64,000 nt of DNA, taken from positions 62,001-126,000 of the forward strand of contig NZ_JAEQAZ010000008.1 in the NCBI RefSeq assembly GCF_016654115.1, given 5' to 3'. The translations under genes were made by a program, and so were the position numbers. This DNA is from Streptomyces sp. MBT53 (GTDB lineage: Bacteria; Actinomycetota; Actinomycetes; Streptomycetales; Streptomycetaceae). The stretch's first letter is position 1; every line of letters begins with the position of its first letter. This document shows, one piece after another, positions 36,780 to 45,902 of the stretch. Below the pieces are notes generated by a model. That model made no database searches and was not told where the DNA came from. It saw only the letters and a list, made by a program, of their open reading frames with translations.

Positions 36780-37221
36780 GTCGCCTCTTCTCTAGCTCGA
36801 CGAGCTGTCGTACCAGGGTCAACATCCAACCAGCCCGAAAACGTTCCCGCTCTGGGCTTTTCCTCGAAAAAATCTTCCGGGGCTGCTGTCTGCTGCCGGT
36901 TGGCGGCGAATGTGCCGTATTGCGTGTCTATGTGTCTGTACGGGTTCGCGCTGTGGGTCAGGGGTCGGTCCTCCCGGCTGGGTTGCCGGTTGTTCATGAG
37001 GACGTGCCCGGAGCCTAAATGGTTCATGCCCCGAAGGGAACGTGATATGTACTTCACTCCATCGAGGGATCGAACAGGTATACGACCCTGGACTAGTGTG
37101 AGGAGGAGACGAGGGTGGCGTTACAACGGCTCTACCAGGCCTCGGTACCCTCTGAGCGGCAACCGAAGCCGAGCCCTTACCCAAAAGGGCCTCATCTGAA
37201 ATTCAGCGAGGAGCGAACCGC
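36780..37221. other. Intergenic region before parE with a likely -10
   Basis: 442 bp without a convincing gene. TAGTGT (37094-37099) is a good housekeeping -10 for parE, 123 bp before its start; the -35 (TCGAAC/CGAACA) is poor. GAGGAG at 37208-37213 is the parE ribosome site. Confidence 0.5.
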
Positions 37222-39342
37222 GTGACCGCCGAAACGTCCGTGCCGTCGACAGCGCTGCTGGCAGGAGCAGACCGGGACGGTTCCAACTACACCGCGCGGC
37301 ACCTGCTCGTCCTTGAGGGGCTAGAGGCCGTACGCAAGCGCCCGGGCATGTACATCGGGTCGACCGACAGCCGTGGCCTGATGCACTGCCTGTGGGAGAT
37401 CATCGACAACTCCGTGGACGAGGCCCTGGGGGGCTACTGCGACCACATCGAGGTGATCCTGCACGACGACGCCTCGGTGGAGGTCCGGGACAACGGCCGG
37501 GGCATCCCGGTCGACGTCGAGCCCAAGACCGGCCTCTCCGGTGTCGAGGTCGTCATGACCAAGCTGCACGCCGGCGGCAAGTTCGGCGGCGGCTCGTATG
37601 CCGCCTCCGGTGGTCTGCACGGCGTGGGCGCCTCCGTGGTGAACGCCCTGTCCGCGCGGCTCGACGTCGAGGTGGACCGCAATGGCAGCGTCCACGCCAT
37701 CAGCTTCCGGCGCGGTGTGCCCGGCGCCTTCGCCACCGCCGGTCCCGACGCCGCGTTCGAGCCCGGTGGCATGCGCAAGACCAAGCGGATCCCCAAGACC
37801 CGCACCGGCACGCGCGTGCGCTACTGGGCCGACCGCCAGATCTTCCTCAAGGACGCCAAGCTCTCCCTGGAGCACCTGCACCAGCGGGCCCGCCAGACCG
37901 CGTTCCTGGTGCCAGGGCTGACCATCGTCGTCCGCGACGAGTACGGCCTCGGCGACGGGGGCAGCAAGGGCGAGGAGTCCTTCCGCTTCGACGGCGGCAT
38001 CAGCGAGTTCTGCGAGTACCTGGCGAGCGACAAGCCGGTCTGCGACGTCCTGCGCCTGTCGGGCCAGGGCACCTTCAAGGAGACGGTGCCCGTCCTGGAC
38101 GACCACGGCCAGATGACGCCCACCGAGGTCACCCGCGAACTCGGCGTCGACATCGCGCTGCGCTGGGGGACCGGCTACGACACGACCCTCAAGTCGTTCG
38201 TCAACATCATCGCGACCCCCAAGGGCGGCACCCACGTCGCCGGCTTCGAGCAGGCCATCGTGAAGACGATGAACGAGGTGGCGCGCGCCAAGAAGCTGCT
38301 GCGCGTCGCCGAGGACGACGTCGTCAAGGACGACGCCCTGGAGGGCCTCACCGCGGTCGTCACCGTCCGGCTCGCCGAACCCCAGTTCGAGGGGCAGACC
38401 AAGGAGGTGCTCGGTACGTCCGCGGCCCGCCGCATCGTCACCAACGTGGTCACCAAGGAGTTCAAGGACTTCCTGACCTCGACGAAGCGCGACGCGGCGG
38501 CCCAGGCCCGCGTGGTCATGGAGAAGGCCGTCGCTGCGGCCCGTACGCGTATCGCGGCCCGTCAGCACAAGGACGCGCAGCGCCGCAAGACGGCCCTGGA
38601 GACCTCCTCGCTGCCGGCCAAGCTCGCCGACTGCCGCAGCGACGACGTCGAGCGCAGCGAGCTGTTCATCGTCGAGGGAGACTCCGCGCTCGGTACCGCC
38701 AAGCTCGCCCGGAACTCCGAGTTCCAGGCGCTGCTGCCGATCCGCGGCAAGATCCTCAACGTCCAGAAGTCGTCGGTCACCGACATGCTGAAGAACGTCG
38801 AGTGCGGCGCCATCATCCAGGTCATAGGAGCGGGATCGGGCCGCACCTTCGACCTCGACGCGGCCCGCTACGGCAAGATCATCATGATGACCGACGCCGA
38901 TGTGGACGGCTCCCACATCCGCTGTCTGCTCCTGACCCTGTTCCAGCGCTATATGCGTCCCATGGTCGAGGCCGGCCGGGTGTTCGCCGCGGTGCCGCCG
39001 TTGCACCGCGTCGAGCTCGTCCAGCCCAAGAAGGGCCAGGACAAGTACGTCTACACGTACTCGGACCGCGAGCTGCGCGAAAGGCTCCTGGAGTTCCAGA
39101 GCAAGGGCGTCCGGTACAAGGACTCCATCCAGCGCTACAAGGGTCTCGGCGAGATGGACGCCGACCAGCTGGCCGAGACGACGATGGACCCCCGCCACCG
39201 CACCCTGCGCCGGATCAACCTCTCCGACCTGGACGCGGCCGAGCAGGTCTTCGATCTGCTGATGGGCAACGACGTGGCACCGCGCAAGGAGTTCATCTCC
39301 AGCTCGGCCGCGACGCTGGACCGGTCGCGGATCGACGCGTGA
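37222..39342 (+). CDS. parE: DNA topoisomerase IV subunit B
   Basis: 706 residues from a GTG with GAGGAG 8 nt upstream. The GHKL ATPase domain shows GLEAVRKRPGMYIG, EIIDNSVDEAL and the ATP-lid glycines (GGLHGVGASVVNAL). The TOPRIM domain shows EGDSAL near residue 485 and DADVDGSHI. The C-terminal KGLGEMDADQL is the shared GyrB/ParE motif. Distinction from GyrB rests on the pairing with a parC-like gene in the same window (57476-59932) and on the absence of recF/gyrA neighbours. It decatenates chromosomes with ParC. Confidence 0.93.
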   Translation: MTAETSVPSTALLAGADRDGSNYTARHLLVLEGLEAVRKRPGMYIGSTDSRGLMHCLWEIIDNSVDEALGGYCDHIEVILHDDASVEVRDNGRGIPVDVEPKTGLSGVEVVMTKLHAGGKFGGGSYAASGGLHGVGASVVNALSARLDVEVDRNGSVHAISFRRGVPGAFATAGPDAAFEPGGMRKTKRIPKTRTGTRVRYWADRQIFLKDAKLSLEHLHQRARQTAFLVPGLTIVVRDEYGLGDGGSKGEESFRFDGGISEFCEYLASDKPVCDVLRLSGQGTFKETVPVLDDHGQMTPTEVTRELGVDIALRWGTGYDTTLKSFVNIIATPKGGTHVAGFEQAIVKTMNEVARAKKLLRVAEDDVVKDDALEGLTAVVTVRLAEPQFEGQTKEVLGTSAARRIVTNVVTKEFKDFLTSTKRDAAAQARVVMEKAVAAARTRIAARQHKDAQRRKTALETSSLPAKLADCRSDDVERSELFIVEGDSALGTAKLARNSEFQALLPIRGKILNVQKSSVTDMLKNVECGAIIQVIGAGSGRTFDLDAARYGKIIMMTDADVDGSHIRCLLLTLFQRYMRPMVEAGRVFAAVPPLHRVELVQPKKGQDKYVYTYSDRELRERLLEFQSKGVRYKDSIQRYKGLGEMDADQLAETTMDPRHRTLRRINLSDLDAAEQVFDLLMGNDVAPRKEFISSSAATLDRSRIDA

Positions 39343-39368
39343 TCTTCGACGGGTGACCGTCGACGTGC

Positions 39369-39460
39369 GACCGACGGCGCCGGGCATCGGCTCCGGTCCC
39401 GCTCCGCGCCCGTCCCGGGCCCGGAACCGAGGCACCGGCCGATGCCCGGCGCCGTCGGTC
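39369..39460 (+). terminator. Long inverted repeat after parE
   Basis: Perfect 22-bp arms (39369-39390 and 39439-39460) around a 48-nt GC-rich loop that can fold further. A smaller hairpin, CGACGG-GTGA-CCGTCG (39347-39362), lies between it and the stop codon. Termination is the simplest role. Confidence 0.7.
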
Positions 39461-39464
39461 CGCT

Positions 39465-39516
39465 CCACCCGTGGGTGGAGATATGCGCGGTCGGCGGATC
39501 CACCCACGATCCACCC
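39465..39516. promoter_or_regulatory. CCACCC motif cluster before the DUF1453-kinase-regulator operon
   Basis: CCACCC-GT-GGGTGG (39465-39478), then CCACCC at 39500 and at 39511. A 9-bp inverted repeat, GTGGGTGGA/TCCACCCAC (39471-39479, 39499-39507), spans them. It lies 92-143 bp before the first gene. A role as binding array for the NarL-type regulator of the operon is inference. Confidence 0.4.
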
Positions 39517-39607
39517 TGGCGCCGATCTGCCGACCGGCGGATTTCCGTAGCTTCGAAGACGTCGGCAGCGCTCGCCGCCGACATCCCTTCCGCTCACGGA
39601 GGCTCCG

Positions 39608-40135
39608 ATGTCCGGGCTCGTCAACGCGTTGGTGATCGTGGCCGTCGCCGCCCTGGTGATCGTGCGACAGTTCAGCGCTCGCCAGATCGGCACCGACCGG
39701 CGCTGGTGGCTCCTCCCCGCCATCCTCGCCGTCGTCGCCCTCCGCGAGCCCGACGTACTCGACGCACACCACCACACCGGGTCGGCCCTTCTGCTCGGCG
39801 TCGAACTGCTCGTCGCGCTGGCCACCGGAGCCGGCTGGGCCTGGACCACACGCCTGTGGATCGAGACGGACGGTTCCGTGTGGAGCAAGAGCACCAAGGC
39901 GAGCGGGGGCGTCTGGATCGTCGGCATAGCCCTGCGCGTCGGCCTCATCGCCCTGGGCGCGCTGATCGGCGTGCACCCGAACACCTCCGCCGCCCTGATG
40001 CTCGGTCTCGCGGCAACGCTGCTGGTCCGCGCCGGCGTCATGACCTGGCGGGCCCAGTCCTTCACCGGGACGGCCGGATCCGTCCCGGCGTACGGTTCGA
40101 GCATGGCGCAGCCCGCCCGGAAGGAGCGCGCGTGA
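39608..40135 (+). CDS. DUF1453 integral membrane protein
   Basis: 175 residues from an ATG behind GGAGG. Four hydrophobic segments with the CcdC/DUF1453-like start ALVIVAVAALVIVRQFSARQI and a conserved RRWWLLP loop. Function unknown. Its TGA overlaps the GTG of the histidine kinase gene (GTGA), so the two are translationally coupled. A role as membrane partner or sensor accessory for that kinase is inference. Confidence 0.8.
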   Translation: MSGLVNALVIVAVAALVIVRQFSARQIGTDRRWWLLPAILAVVALREPDVLDAHHHTGSALLLGVELLVALATGAGWAWTTRLWIETDGSVWSKSTKASGGVWIVGIALRVGLIALGALIGVHPNTSAALMLGLAATLLVRAGVMTWRAQSFTGTAGSVPAYGSSMAQPARKERA

Positions 40136-41283
40136 CGGAGAACGCGTGGACGCGCTGGCCCTCACGGGAGGCGCTGAGCCGAGCGGGGGTCTCACGCCCC
40201 CGGCGCCTGCTCGCCTGGGGCGTCCGGCTGCTGGTGATCGGCGTGCTCTTGTGGGGCGCCTACACCGGCCACCACCTCCACGGCTGGGCCCTCGCGGGCG
40301 GCATCGTCGGAATCCTCGTGACCGCGGCCCTCGCCTGGGGCTTCTGGCGTACCACCCTCGCCCACAGACTCTGGCCGTCGCTGGCACTCATCGCCGCGCT
40401 CCTCGGAATCGCCATAGCGGGACAGGCGGCCGACTTCACGGTCCCGGCCCTCGTCGTCTGGTGCGGCTGCGCGGTCAGCTCACTGGAGCGGCTGCCCATC
40501 GCGGTCGCCCTGCCCGTGACATCGGTCTCCCTCGCGACCTTCGCCGCGGTCAACAACGACGTATGGCTGACCACCGCGGTCACGACGGCCGGACTGGCCC
40601 TCGCCGGCTACACGCTCCGCCTCGACGCCGAGGCCCGGGGCAACGCCCAGCGGCTGCTCACCCAGGAACGCCTGGCCCGCGCGGCCGAGGCGGAGTCCGC
40701 CGCGCTGGCGGAGCGGGCCCGTATAGCCCGGGAGATCCACGACGTGCTGGCCCACAGCCTGTCCGCCCAGCTCGTGCACCTGGAGGCGGCCCGGCTGCTG
40801 ATCGAGCGGGGCGCCGACCGGGAGACGATTCTCGAACGGGTCGTGGCGGCACGGGGAATGGCCCGCGACGGCCTCGCCGAGACCCGGCAGGCCCTGTCCG
40901 CGCTGCGCGGCGAGATGACCCCGCTGGAGGACTTCCTGACCGAGATCGTCGCTACGACCGCCGGTGCGGAGGTCACCGTTACGGGTGACCGGCGGCAGCT
41001 CTCGGCCGAGGCCTCGCAGGCCGTGCGCAGGGTCGCCCAGGAGGCCCTGACGAACGTCCGCAAGCATGCCCCGGGCGCCAAGGTGCGGCTTCGGCTGGAG
41101 TACGGCGAGCACGAAGTGCGGCTGGAGGTACGGGACTCGGGCGGTTCGCCCGGTGAACTGACCGGTGCGGGAGGTGGGTACGGTCTGCTGGGCATGCGGG
41201 AACGCGCCGAGTTGCTGGGCGGTTCACTGCGGGCCGAGCCGGAGGAGGAGGGATTCGTGGTGACGCTGAAGGTGCCCGCATGA
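40132..41283 (+). CDS. Sensor histidine kinase, NarL-type partner (HisKA_3)
   Basis: 383 residues from the coupled GTG at 40132, with AAGGAG upstream. About five hydrophobic segments (residues 20-165) with very short loops suggest sensing within or at the membrane. The DHp helix carries phospho-acceptor His203 in AREIHDVLAHSLS. The HATPase part shows VAQEALTNVRKHA (N box) and GGYGLLGMRERAELLGG (G boxes). It overlaps the regulator gene by ATGA, so kinase and regulator form a cognate pair. Signal unknown. Confidence 0.9.
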   Translation: MTENAWTRWPSREALSRAGVSRPRRLLAWGVRLLVIGVLLWGAYTGHHLHGWALAGGIVGILVTAALAWGFWRTTLAHRLWPSLALIAALLGIAIAGQAADFTVPALVVWCGCAVSSLERLPIAVALPVTSVSLATFAAVNNDVWLTTAVTTAGLALAGYTLRLDAEARGNAQRLLTQERLARAAEAESAALAERARIAREIHDVLAHSLSAQLVHLEAARLLIERGADRETILERVVAARGMARDGLAETRQALSALRGEMTPLEDFLTEIVATTAGAEVTVTGDRRQLSAEASQAVRRVAQEALTNVRKHAPGAKVRLRLEYGEHEVRLEVRDSGGSPGELTGAGGGYGLLGMRERAELLGGSLRAEPEEEGFVVTLKVPA

Positions 41284-41966
41284 CGGAGGAGGCCGTGAAG
41301 AGGCCCGCGCGGGTCGTGGTCGCGGACGACCAGACCGTCGTACGGGAAGGCATCGTCATGCTGCTGGGACTGCTGCCCGGGATCGAGGTCGTCGGCGCCG
41401 CTGCCGACGGGGACGAGGCCGTGGAACTCGTTGCCGAACTCGCCCCGGACGTGGTCCTGATGGACCTGCGCATGCCCCGCTGCGACGGTGTCGAGGCGAC
41501 CCGGCGGATCCGTGGGGAGCATCCCGGAACGCAGGTCGTGGTGCTCACGACCTTCGCGGACGACGCGTCACTTTTCCCGGCGCTGCGCGCGGGGGCACGC
41601 GGCTACCTCACCAAGGACGCGGGCGGCGACGAGATCGTACGGGCCGTGGAGAGCGTGCTCTCGGGGGACGCGGGCCTGTCGCCGAGCATCCAACGGCGGC
41701 TGCTGGAAAGGCTGTCTGACCCCGAGCCGCAGCCGTCACCGGGTCCCACCGAGCCGCCGGACGGGCTCACCGCGCGGGAGATCGAGGTGCTGGTGCTGAT
41801 TGCCGAGGGCCTGAACAACCAGGAGATCGCCCGCAAGTTGCATGTCTCGACGGCGACCGTGAAGACCCACATCAACAACCTGTTCGCCAAGACGGGACTC
41901 AAGGACCGTGCACAGGCGGTGCGTTACGCCTACGGGAAGGGACTGGTGCGGCCACCAGCGGGTTGA
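41280..41966 (+). CDS. NarL/FixJ-family response regulator
   Basis: 228 residues, start overlapping the kinase stop. Receiver domain with the acidic pair in VVADDQTVVREG, phospho-acceptor Asp62 (VLMDLRMP), the Thr of VVVLTTFADD and the Lys of YLTKDAG. A short linker leads to the LuxR-type HTH: LTAREIEVLVLIAEGLNNQE, then IARKLHVSTATVKTHINNLF. It probably regulates its own operon and unknown targets. A weak hairpin at about 41981-42014 follows. Confidence 0.93.
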   Translation: MTEEAVKRPARVVVADDQTVVREGIVMLLGLLPGIEVVGAAADGDEAVELVAELAPDVVLMDLRMPRCDGVEATRRIRGEHPGTQVVVLTTFADDASLFPALRAGARGYLTKDAGGDEIVRAVESVLSGDAGLSPSIQRRLLERLSDPEPQPSPGPTEPPDGLTAREIEVLVLIAEGLNNQEIARKLHVSTATVKTHINNLFAKTGLKDRAQAVRYAYGKGLVRPPAG

Positions 41967-42035
41967 GTCACCTGATGGGGTGAAGACCCCGGAGAAGAAG
42001 AGTCGGGGATCTTCCCGTTCTGTCCATCCTTGGGC

Positions 42036-42596
42036 ATGCAGTCAAGCAACGGTCGTCCCCGCGGTGGCGCGAGTGGTCACGAGAGTCCGGCCGAGAACCA
42101 CGAAGGTCATGACCTGACCCCCGCCGAGGCATCCGGAAAGGTGAGGTACCACGACCCGTGGTACGACGCACTCGCGTCCGGCTGGGGCGAGTTGGACGGT
42201 ACGGGGGCGCCCGCCCCCGAGGTTCCGGCCGCACGCAGGGATGGCGAGGGACCGGTGCTGCGGGCCGGGGACGTGTACCTCGACGTGCAGCGCAGCGCGG
42301 CCTTCCAGGAGGTGCGCAGCCGGTATCTGAGGTTCGTGGTGCCGGGCATGATCGTCTTCCTCACCTGGTACGTGGCGTACGTGGTGGCCGCGACGACCGC
42401 GCCCGGACTGATGGCCCGGCCCGTGGCGGGCGCGGTGAACGTGGGGATGGTCGCGGGGCTCGGGCAGTTCGTCACCACGTTCCTGCTGACCTGGGCGTAC
42501 GCCCGCCACGCGCGGCTGCGCAGGGACCGGGCCGCGCTCGAACTGCGGTGGGACACCCAGGAACTGACGCGTGGTGTACGAGGCGGTGTTTTGTGA
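42036..42596 (+). CDS. DUF485 membrane protein paired with the acetate-type symporter
   Basis: 186 residues from the ATG at 42036, although no good ribosome site precedes it and the first 75 residues are polar and low in conservation; a later start is possible. The DUF485 domain (about 85-175) contains VYLDVQRSAAFQEVRSRYLRF and two membrane segments. In many bacteria the DUF485 protein (YjcH) is cotranscribed with the ActP symporter, as here: its TGA overlaps the symporter GTG. Confidence 0.85.
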   Translation: MQSSNGRPRGGASGHESPAENHEGHDLTPAEASGKVRYHDPWYDALASGWGELDGTGAPAPEVPAARRDGEGPVLRAGDVYLDVQRSAAFQEVRSRYLRFVVPGMIVFLTWYVAYVVAATTAPGLMARPVAGAVNVGMVAGLGQFVTTFLLTWAYARHARLRRDRAALELRWDTQELTRGVRGGVL

Positions 42597-44185
42597 CCGG
42601 CAATCATCAGACGCTGGCGTTGCTGCTGTTCAGCGGGTTCGTCGCCGTCACCCTGGGGATCACGACCTGGGTGAGTCGCAACCGGCACGGTTCGGCTGAG
42701 GAGTTCTACGCGGGCGGGCGGCTCTTCTCCCCGATGGAGAATGGTTTTGCCATCGCGGGCGACTACATGTCGGCCGCCTCCTTCCTCGGCGTCACCGGGC
42801 TCATCGCGCTGTACGGCTACGACGGCATGCTCTACGTGGTGGGCTTCTTCGTCGCCTGGCTCGTGGTGCTGTTCCTGGTCGCCGAACTGGTGCGCAACTG
42901 CGGGCGGTTCACGCTCGCCGACGTGATCGCCGCGCGGATGAACGAGCGGCCGGTGCGGATCGCGACGGGAACTTCCTCGGTCACGGTGTCCGTTCTGTAT
43001 CTGGTGGCACAGATGGTGGGCGCGGGCAGCCTGGTGTCGCTGCTGCTGGGCGGGACCAGTCCGGCCGCGCGGGCGTGGACCGTCATCGGCGTCGGTGCGC
43101 TCATGGTGATCTATGTGTCGTTGGGAGGGATGCGGGCCACCACCTGGATCCAGATCGTCAAGGCGGTCCTGCTGCTGTGCAGCACCGTCGCGCTGACGGT
43201 GCTGGTGCTGCTGCGCTTCCATGGAAACGTCGACCAGTTGCTGCTCAGCGCGGCCGACCGCAGCGGTCACGGCCTGGCGTTTCTGGCGCCGGGGCTCAAG
43301 TACGGCGGGGACTGGACCGCGCGGTTCGACTTCATCAGCCTGGGCCTGGCGCTCGTGCTGGGGACGGCCGGACTGCCGCACATCCTGTCCCGCTTCTACA
43401 CCGTGCCGACCGCGCGGGCCGCGCGTCGTTCGGTGATCTGGTCGATCGGGCTCGTCGGCGGCTTCTACCTGATGATGATCGTGCTCGGCTTCGCCGCGGC
43501 CGCCGTCGTCGGACCGGAGGCCCTCAAGAAGTCGAACGCGGCGGGCAACACCGCCGTCCCGCTGCTGGCACTCGACCTGGGCGGCGGCGCCAACTCCACG
43601 GGCGGCACAGTCCTGTTCGCGATCGTCGCCGCCGTGGCCTTCGCCACGATCCTCGCGGTGGTCGCCGGCATCACGCTGGCCTCCTCCGCATCCGTGGCCC
43701 ACGACCTCTACGCGTCGCTGCGACGCCGGCGTGCCAAGCCGTACAGCGAGGTGGCGGTGGCGCGCACGGCGGCCGTCGGCATCGGTGTGATCGCGATCGC
43801 GCTGGGCCTGCTCGCCAGGGATCTCAACGTCGCCTTCCTGGTGGGCCTCGCCTTCGCCGTCGCCGCCTCCGCGAACCTCCCGGTGCTGCTCTACTCCCTG
43901 TTCTGGCGCGGCTTCACCACACGGGGCGCCGTCTGGGCCGTATACGGGGGACTGATTCCCGCGCTGGCCCTCGTACTGCTCTCACCCGTCGTGTCGGGCA
44001 GCCCCGAATCGCTGTTCCCGGGCGTCGACTTCCAGTTCTTCCCGCTCCAGAACCCCGGCCTCGTCTCGATCCCGCTGGGCTTCCTGTCCGGCTGGCTCGG
44101 CACGGTCACCTCGGCGGAGGTCCCGGACGAGGCCAAGCACGCGGAGACCGAGGTACGGGCGCTGACGGGGGCGGGGGCGGTGTGA
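42593..44185 (+). CDS. Sodium/solute symporter, ActP-like (acetate/monocarboxylate)
   Basis: 530 residues from a GTG overlapping the DUF485 stop. About 13 hydrophobic segments of the SSS family. ActP-like landmarks are SAEEFYAGGRLFSPMENGFA, AGDYMSAASFLGVTG and GTAGLPHILSRFYTVP. It imports acetate or related short acids with Na+ or H+. The pairing with DUF485 supports this class; the exact substrate is not shown. A CitB-type regulator lies convergently next to it. Confidence 0.88.
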   Translation: MTGNHQTLALLLFSGFVAVTLGITTWVSRNRHGSAEEFYAGGRLFSPMENGFAIAGDYMSAASFLGVTGLIALYGYDGMLYVVGFFVAWLVVLFLVAELVRNCGRFTLADVIAARMNERPVRIATGTSSVTVSVLYLVAQMVGAGSLVSLLLGGTSPAARAWTVIGVGALMVIYVSLGGMRATTWIQIVKAVLLLCSTVALTVLVLLRFHGNVDQLLLSAADRSGHGLAFLAPGLKYGGDWTARFDFISLGLALVLGTAGLPHILSRFYTVPTARAARRSVIWSIGLVGGFYLMMIVLGFAAAAVVGPEALKKSNAAGNTAVPLLALDLGGGANSTGGTVLFAIVAAVAFATILAVVAGITLASSASVAHDLYASLRRRRAKPYSEVAVARTAAVGIGVIAIALGLLARDLNVAFLVGLAFAVAASANLPVLLYSLFWRGFTTRGAVWAVYGGLIPALALVLLSPVVSGSPESLFPGVDFQFFPLQNPGLVSIPLGFLSGWLGTVTSAEVPDEAKHAETEVRALTGAGAV

Positions 44186-44234
44186 CCGGGGCGCCCACCG
44201 CCGTCGTACGGACGCCGCTGCCGACCCCACGCGG

Positions 44235-44927
44235 TTACGGCGCCACCCAGGCGTAGCGGTGTTCCGGGCGGCCCGTGTCGCCGTACTTGAGGGAGAGGCG
44301 GAGGCGGCCGGCCTGTTCCAGGTGGCGGAGGTAGCGCTGCGCCGTGGAGCGGCTCAGGCCGGTCTCGGCGGCGACCTCGTGGGCCGAGAGCGGGTGGCCG
44401 GCGCGGTGCAGGACGCCGCAGATCAGGTCGGTGGTCGGTTCCGAGTGGCCGCTCGGCAGGCCGGGGGAGGCCGGTGCGGTGGTCGTCCGCAGGGCGCCGA
44501 AGATGCGGTCGACCTGCTCCTGGCCGGCGATGCCGCGCCCGCCGACGCGGTCGACGGTGCGGCACAGGGCGGCGTACGAGTCCAGGCGGGTGCGCAGCGC
44601 GGCGAAGGTGAACGGCTTGACCAGGTAGTGCAGGGCGCCCAGGCGCATCGCCCGCTGCACGGTCGTCACATCGCTGGCCGCCGTGATCATGATGACGTCG
44701 GTCGTGTGGCCCTGTTGCCGCATGCGGTGGACGAGTTCGAGACCCGTCTGGTCGGGCAGGTAATGGTCGAGAAGTACGAGGTCGATGGCTCCGCGTTCCA
44801 CGGTGGCCAGCGCCTGCGCAGCGCTGTGTGCGCGGGCGGCGACCCGGAAACCGGGAACCTTTCCCACGTACCTCGCGTTTATCTCGGCGACACGGAAGTC
44901 GTCGTCCACGACCATGACGTCAATCAT
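44235..44927 (-). CDS. CitB/DcuR-type response regulator without adjacent kinase
   Basis: 230 residues. Receiver domain with VVDDDFRVAEIN, Asp54 (LLDHYLP), Thr/Ser of MITAASDV and Lys of YLVKPF. The C-terminal HTH (LSAHEVAAETGLSRSTAQRYL) and the ending YGDTGRPEHRY are typical of the CitB subclass that pairs with CitA/DcuS kinases for carboxylates. It is closely similar to the regulator at 47946-48626. No kinase gene is next to it; it diverges from the ABC transporter, whose promoter carries GAGCAAAAC repeats. Confidence 0.9.
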   Translation of the reverse strand: MIDVMVVDDDFRVAEINARYVGKVPGFRVAARAHSAAQALATVERGAIDLVLLDHYLPDQTGLELVHRMRQQGHTTDVIMITAASDVTTVQRAMRLGALHYLVKPFTFAALRTRLDSYAALCRTVDRVGGRGIAGQEQVDRIFGALRTTTAPASPGLPSGHSEPTTDLICGVLHRAGHPLSAHEVAAETGLSRSTAQRYLRHLEQAGRLRLSLKYGDTGRPEHRYAWVAP

Positions 44928-44989
44928 TGGGCCTCTTTCCTCAAGGCCAGGCGAGCGTTAAGCCCGTGTTTCGGCTCCGCAGTTGTAGC

Positions 44990-45028
44990 GCGAGCAAAAC
45001 GAGCACAACAGGCTCTTGCGAGCAAAAG
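44990..45028. promoter_or_regulatory. GAGCAAAAC direct repeats between regulator and ABC operon
   Basis: GAGCAAAAC (44992), GAGCACAAC (45001) and GAGCAAAAG (45020) occur in one orientation; the longer word GCGAGCAAAA is exact at 44990 and 45018 (28 bp apart). They lie about 60-100 bp before the ABC ATPase start and in the leader of the divergent regulator. Binding of the CitB-type regulator is inference. Confidence 0.5.
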
Positions 45029-45086
45029 AACGGCTTGCGCCCAGAAGACTCCTGTTGTGGTCCGGGCCACATCTACGGTCCCGGCC

Positions 45087-45902
45087 ATGAGCGCAGACAC
45101 CAGCCCCGCCATCGAGCTGCGGGGCGCGAGCAAGACCTTCAGGACCCCGTCGGGGGGTCTGCACACGGCCGTACGGGGGCTTGATCTCACCGTAGGGCGT
45201 GGCGAGTTCGTGGCGGTCGTGGGCCCCACGGGCTGCGGCAAGTCGACCACGCTGACCCTCGTCAGCGGACTGGAAGAGCCCTCCGAGGGCGATGTGCGGG
45301 TGGCCGGGGAACCCGTCTCCGGCGTCGGCGACAAGGTCGGTTTCGTCTTCCAGCAGGACGCCACCTTCCCCTGGCGCACGGTCCTGTCCAACGTCATGGC
45401 GGGCCCGCGCTTCCGCGGCGTACCGAAGGCGGAGGCCAGGGCGAAGGCGCGCGAGTGGCTGGCCCGGGTCGGGCTCTCCGCCTTCGAGGACCGCTATCCG
45501 CACCAGCTCTCCGGCGGTATGCGCAAGCGGGTCGCGCTCGCCGCGACCTTCGTCAACGACCCCGAGATCCTTCTCATGGACGAGCCGTTCTCGGCGCTCG
45601 ACGTGCAGACCAGGGCGCTGATGTCGGACGAGCTCCTGGAGCTGTGGGAGGGCACCGGAGCCTCGGTCGTCTTCGTCACCCACGACCTGGAGGAGTCCAT
45701 CGCGCTGGCCGACAAGGTCGTCGTGATGACCGCCGGGCCGGCCACTGTGAAGCAGGTCTTCGACATCGACCTGCCGCGCCCCCGCAAGGTCGAATCCGTG
45801 CGCCTGGAGCCGCGGTTCATCGAGATCTACCGCGAGATCTGGGAGTCCCTGGGCGAAGAGGTCCGCATCACACGCGAGAGAGGTGCGGCCAATGTCGCCT
45901 GA
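45087..45902 (+). CDS. ABC transporter ATP-binding protein (NrtD/SsuB/TauB type)
   Basis: 271 residues from the ATG at 45087. No ribosome site is seen, but TACGGT at 45074-45079 could give a leaderless message. Walker A GPTGCGKST, Q-loop FVFQQDATFPWRTVLSNV, signature LSGGMRKR and Walker B LLMDEPFSALD are all intact. It energises the permease and lipoprotein encoded next. This subclass imports nitrate, sulfonates, taurine or thiamine precursors; the substrate is not determined. Confidence 0.92.
   Translation: MSADTSPAIELRGASKTFRTPSGGLHTAVRGLDLTVGRGEFVAVVGPTGCGKSTTLTLVSGLEEPSEGDVRVAGEPVSGVGDKVGFVFQQDATFPWRTVLSNVMAGPRFRGVPKAEARAKAREWLARVGLSAFEDRYPHQLSGGMRKRVALAATFVNDPEILLMDEPFSALDVQTRALMSDELLELWEGTGASVVFVTHDLEESIALADKVVVMTAGPATVKQVFDIDLPRPRKVESVRLEPRFIEIYREIWESLGEEVRITRERGAANVA

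Noticed and set aside
37070..37086. LexA-box-like CGAACAGGTATACG before parE
   Set aside because: Two mismatches in the right arm, and it overlaps the presumed -35; too weak without a matrix score.
37321..40104. A 927-codon minus-strand frame opposite parE
   Set aside because: Antisense shadow of parE with low-complexity composition; no start site or motif.
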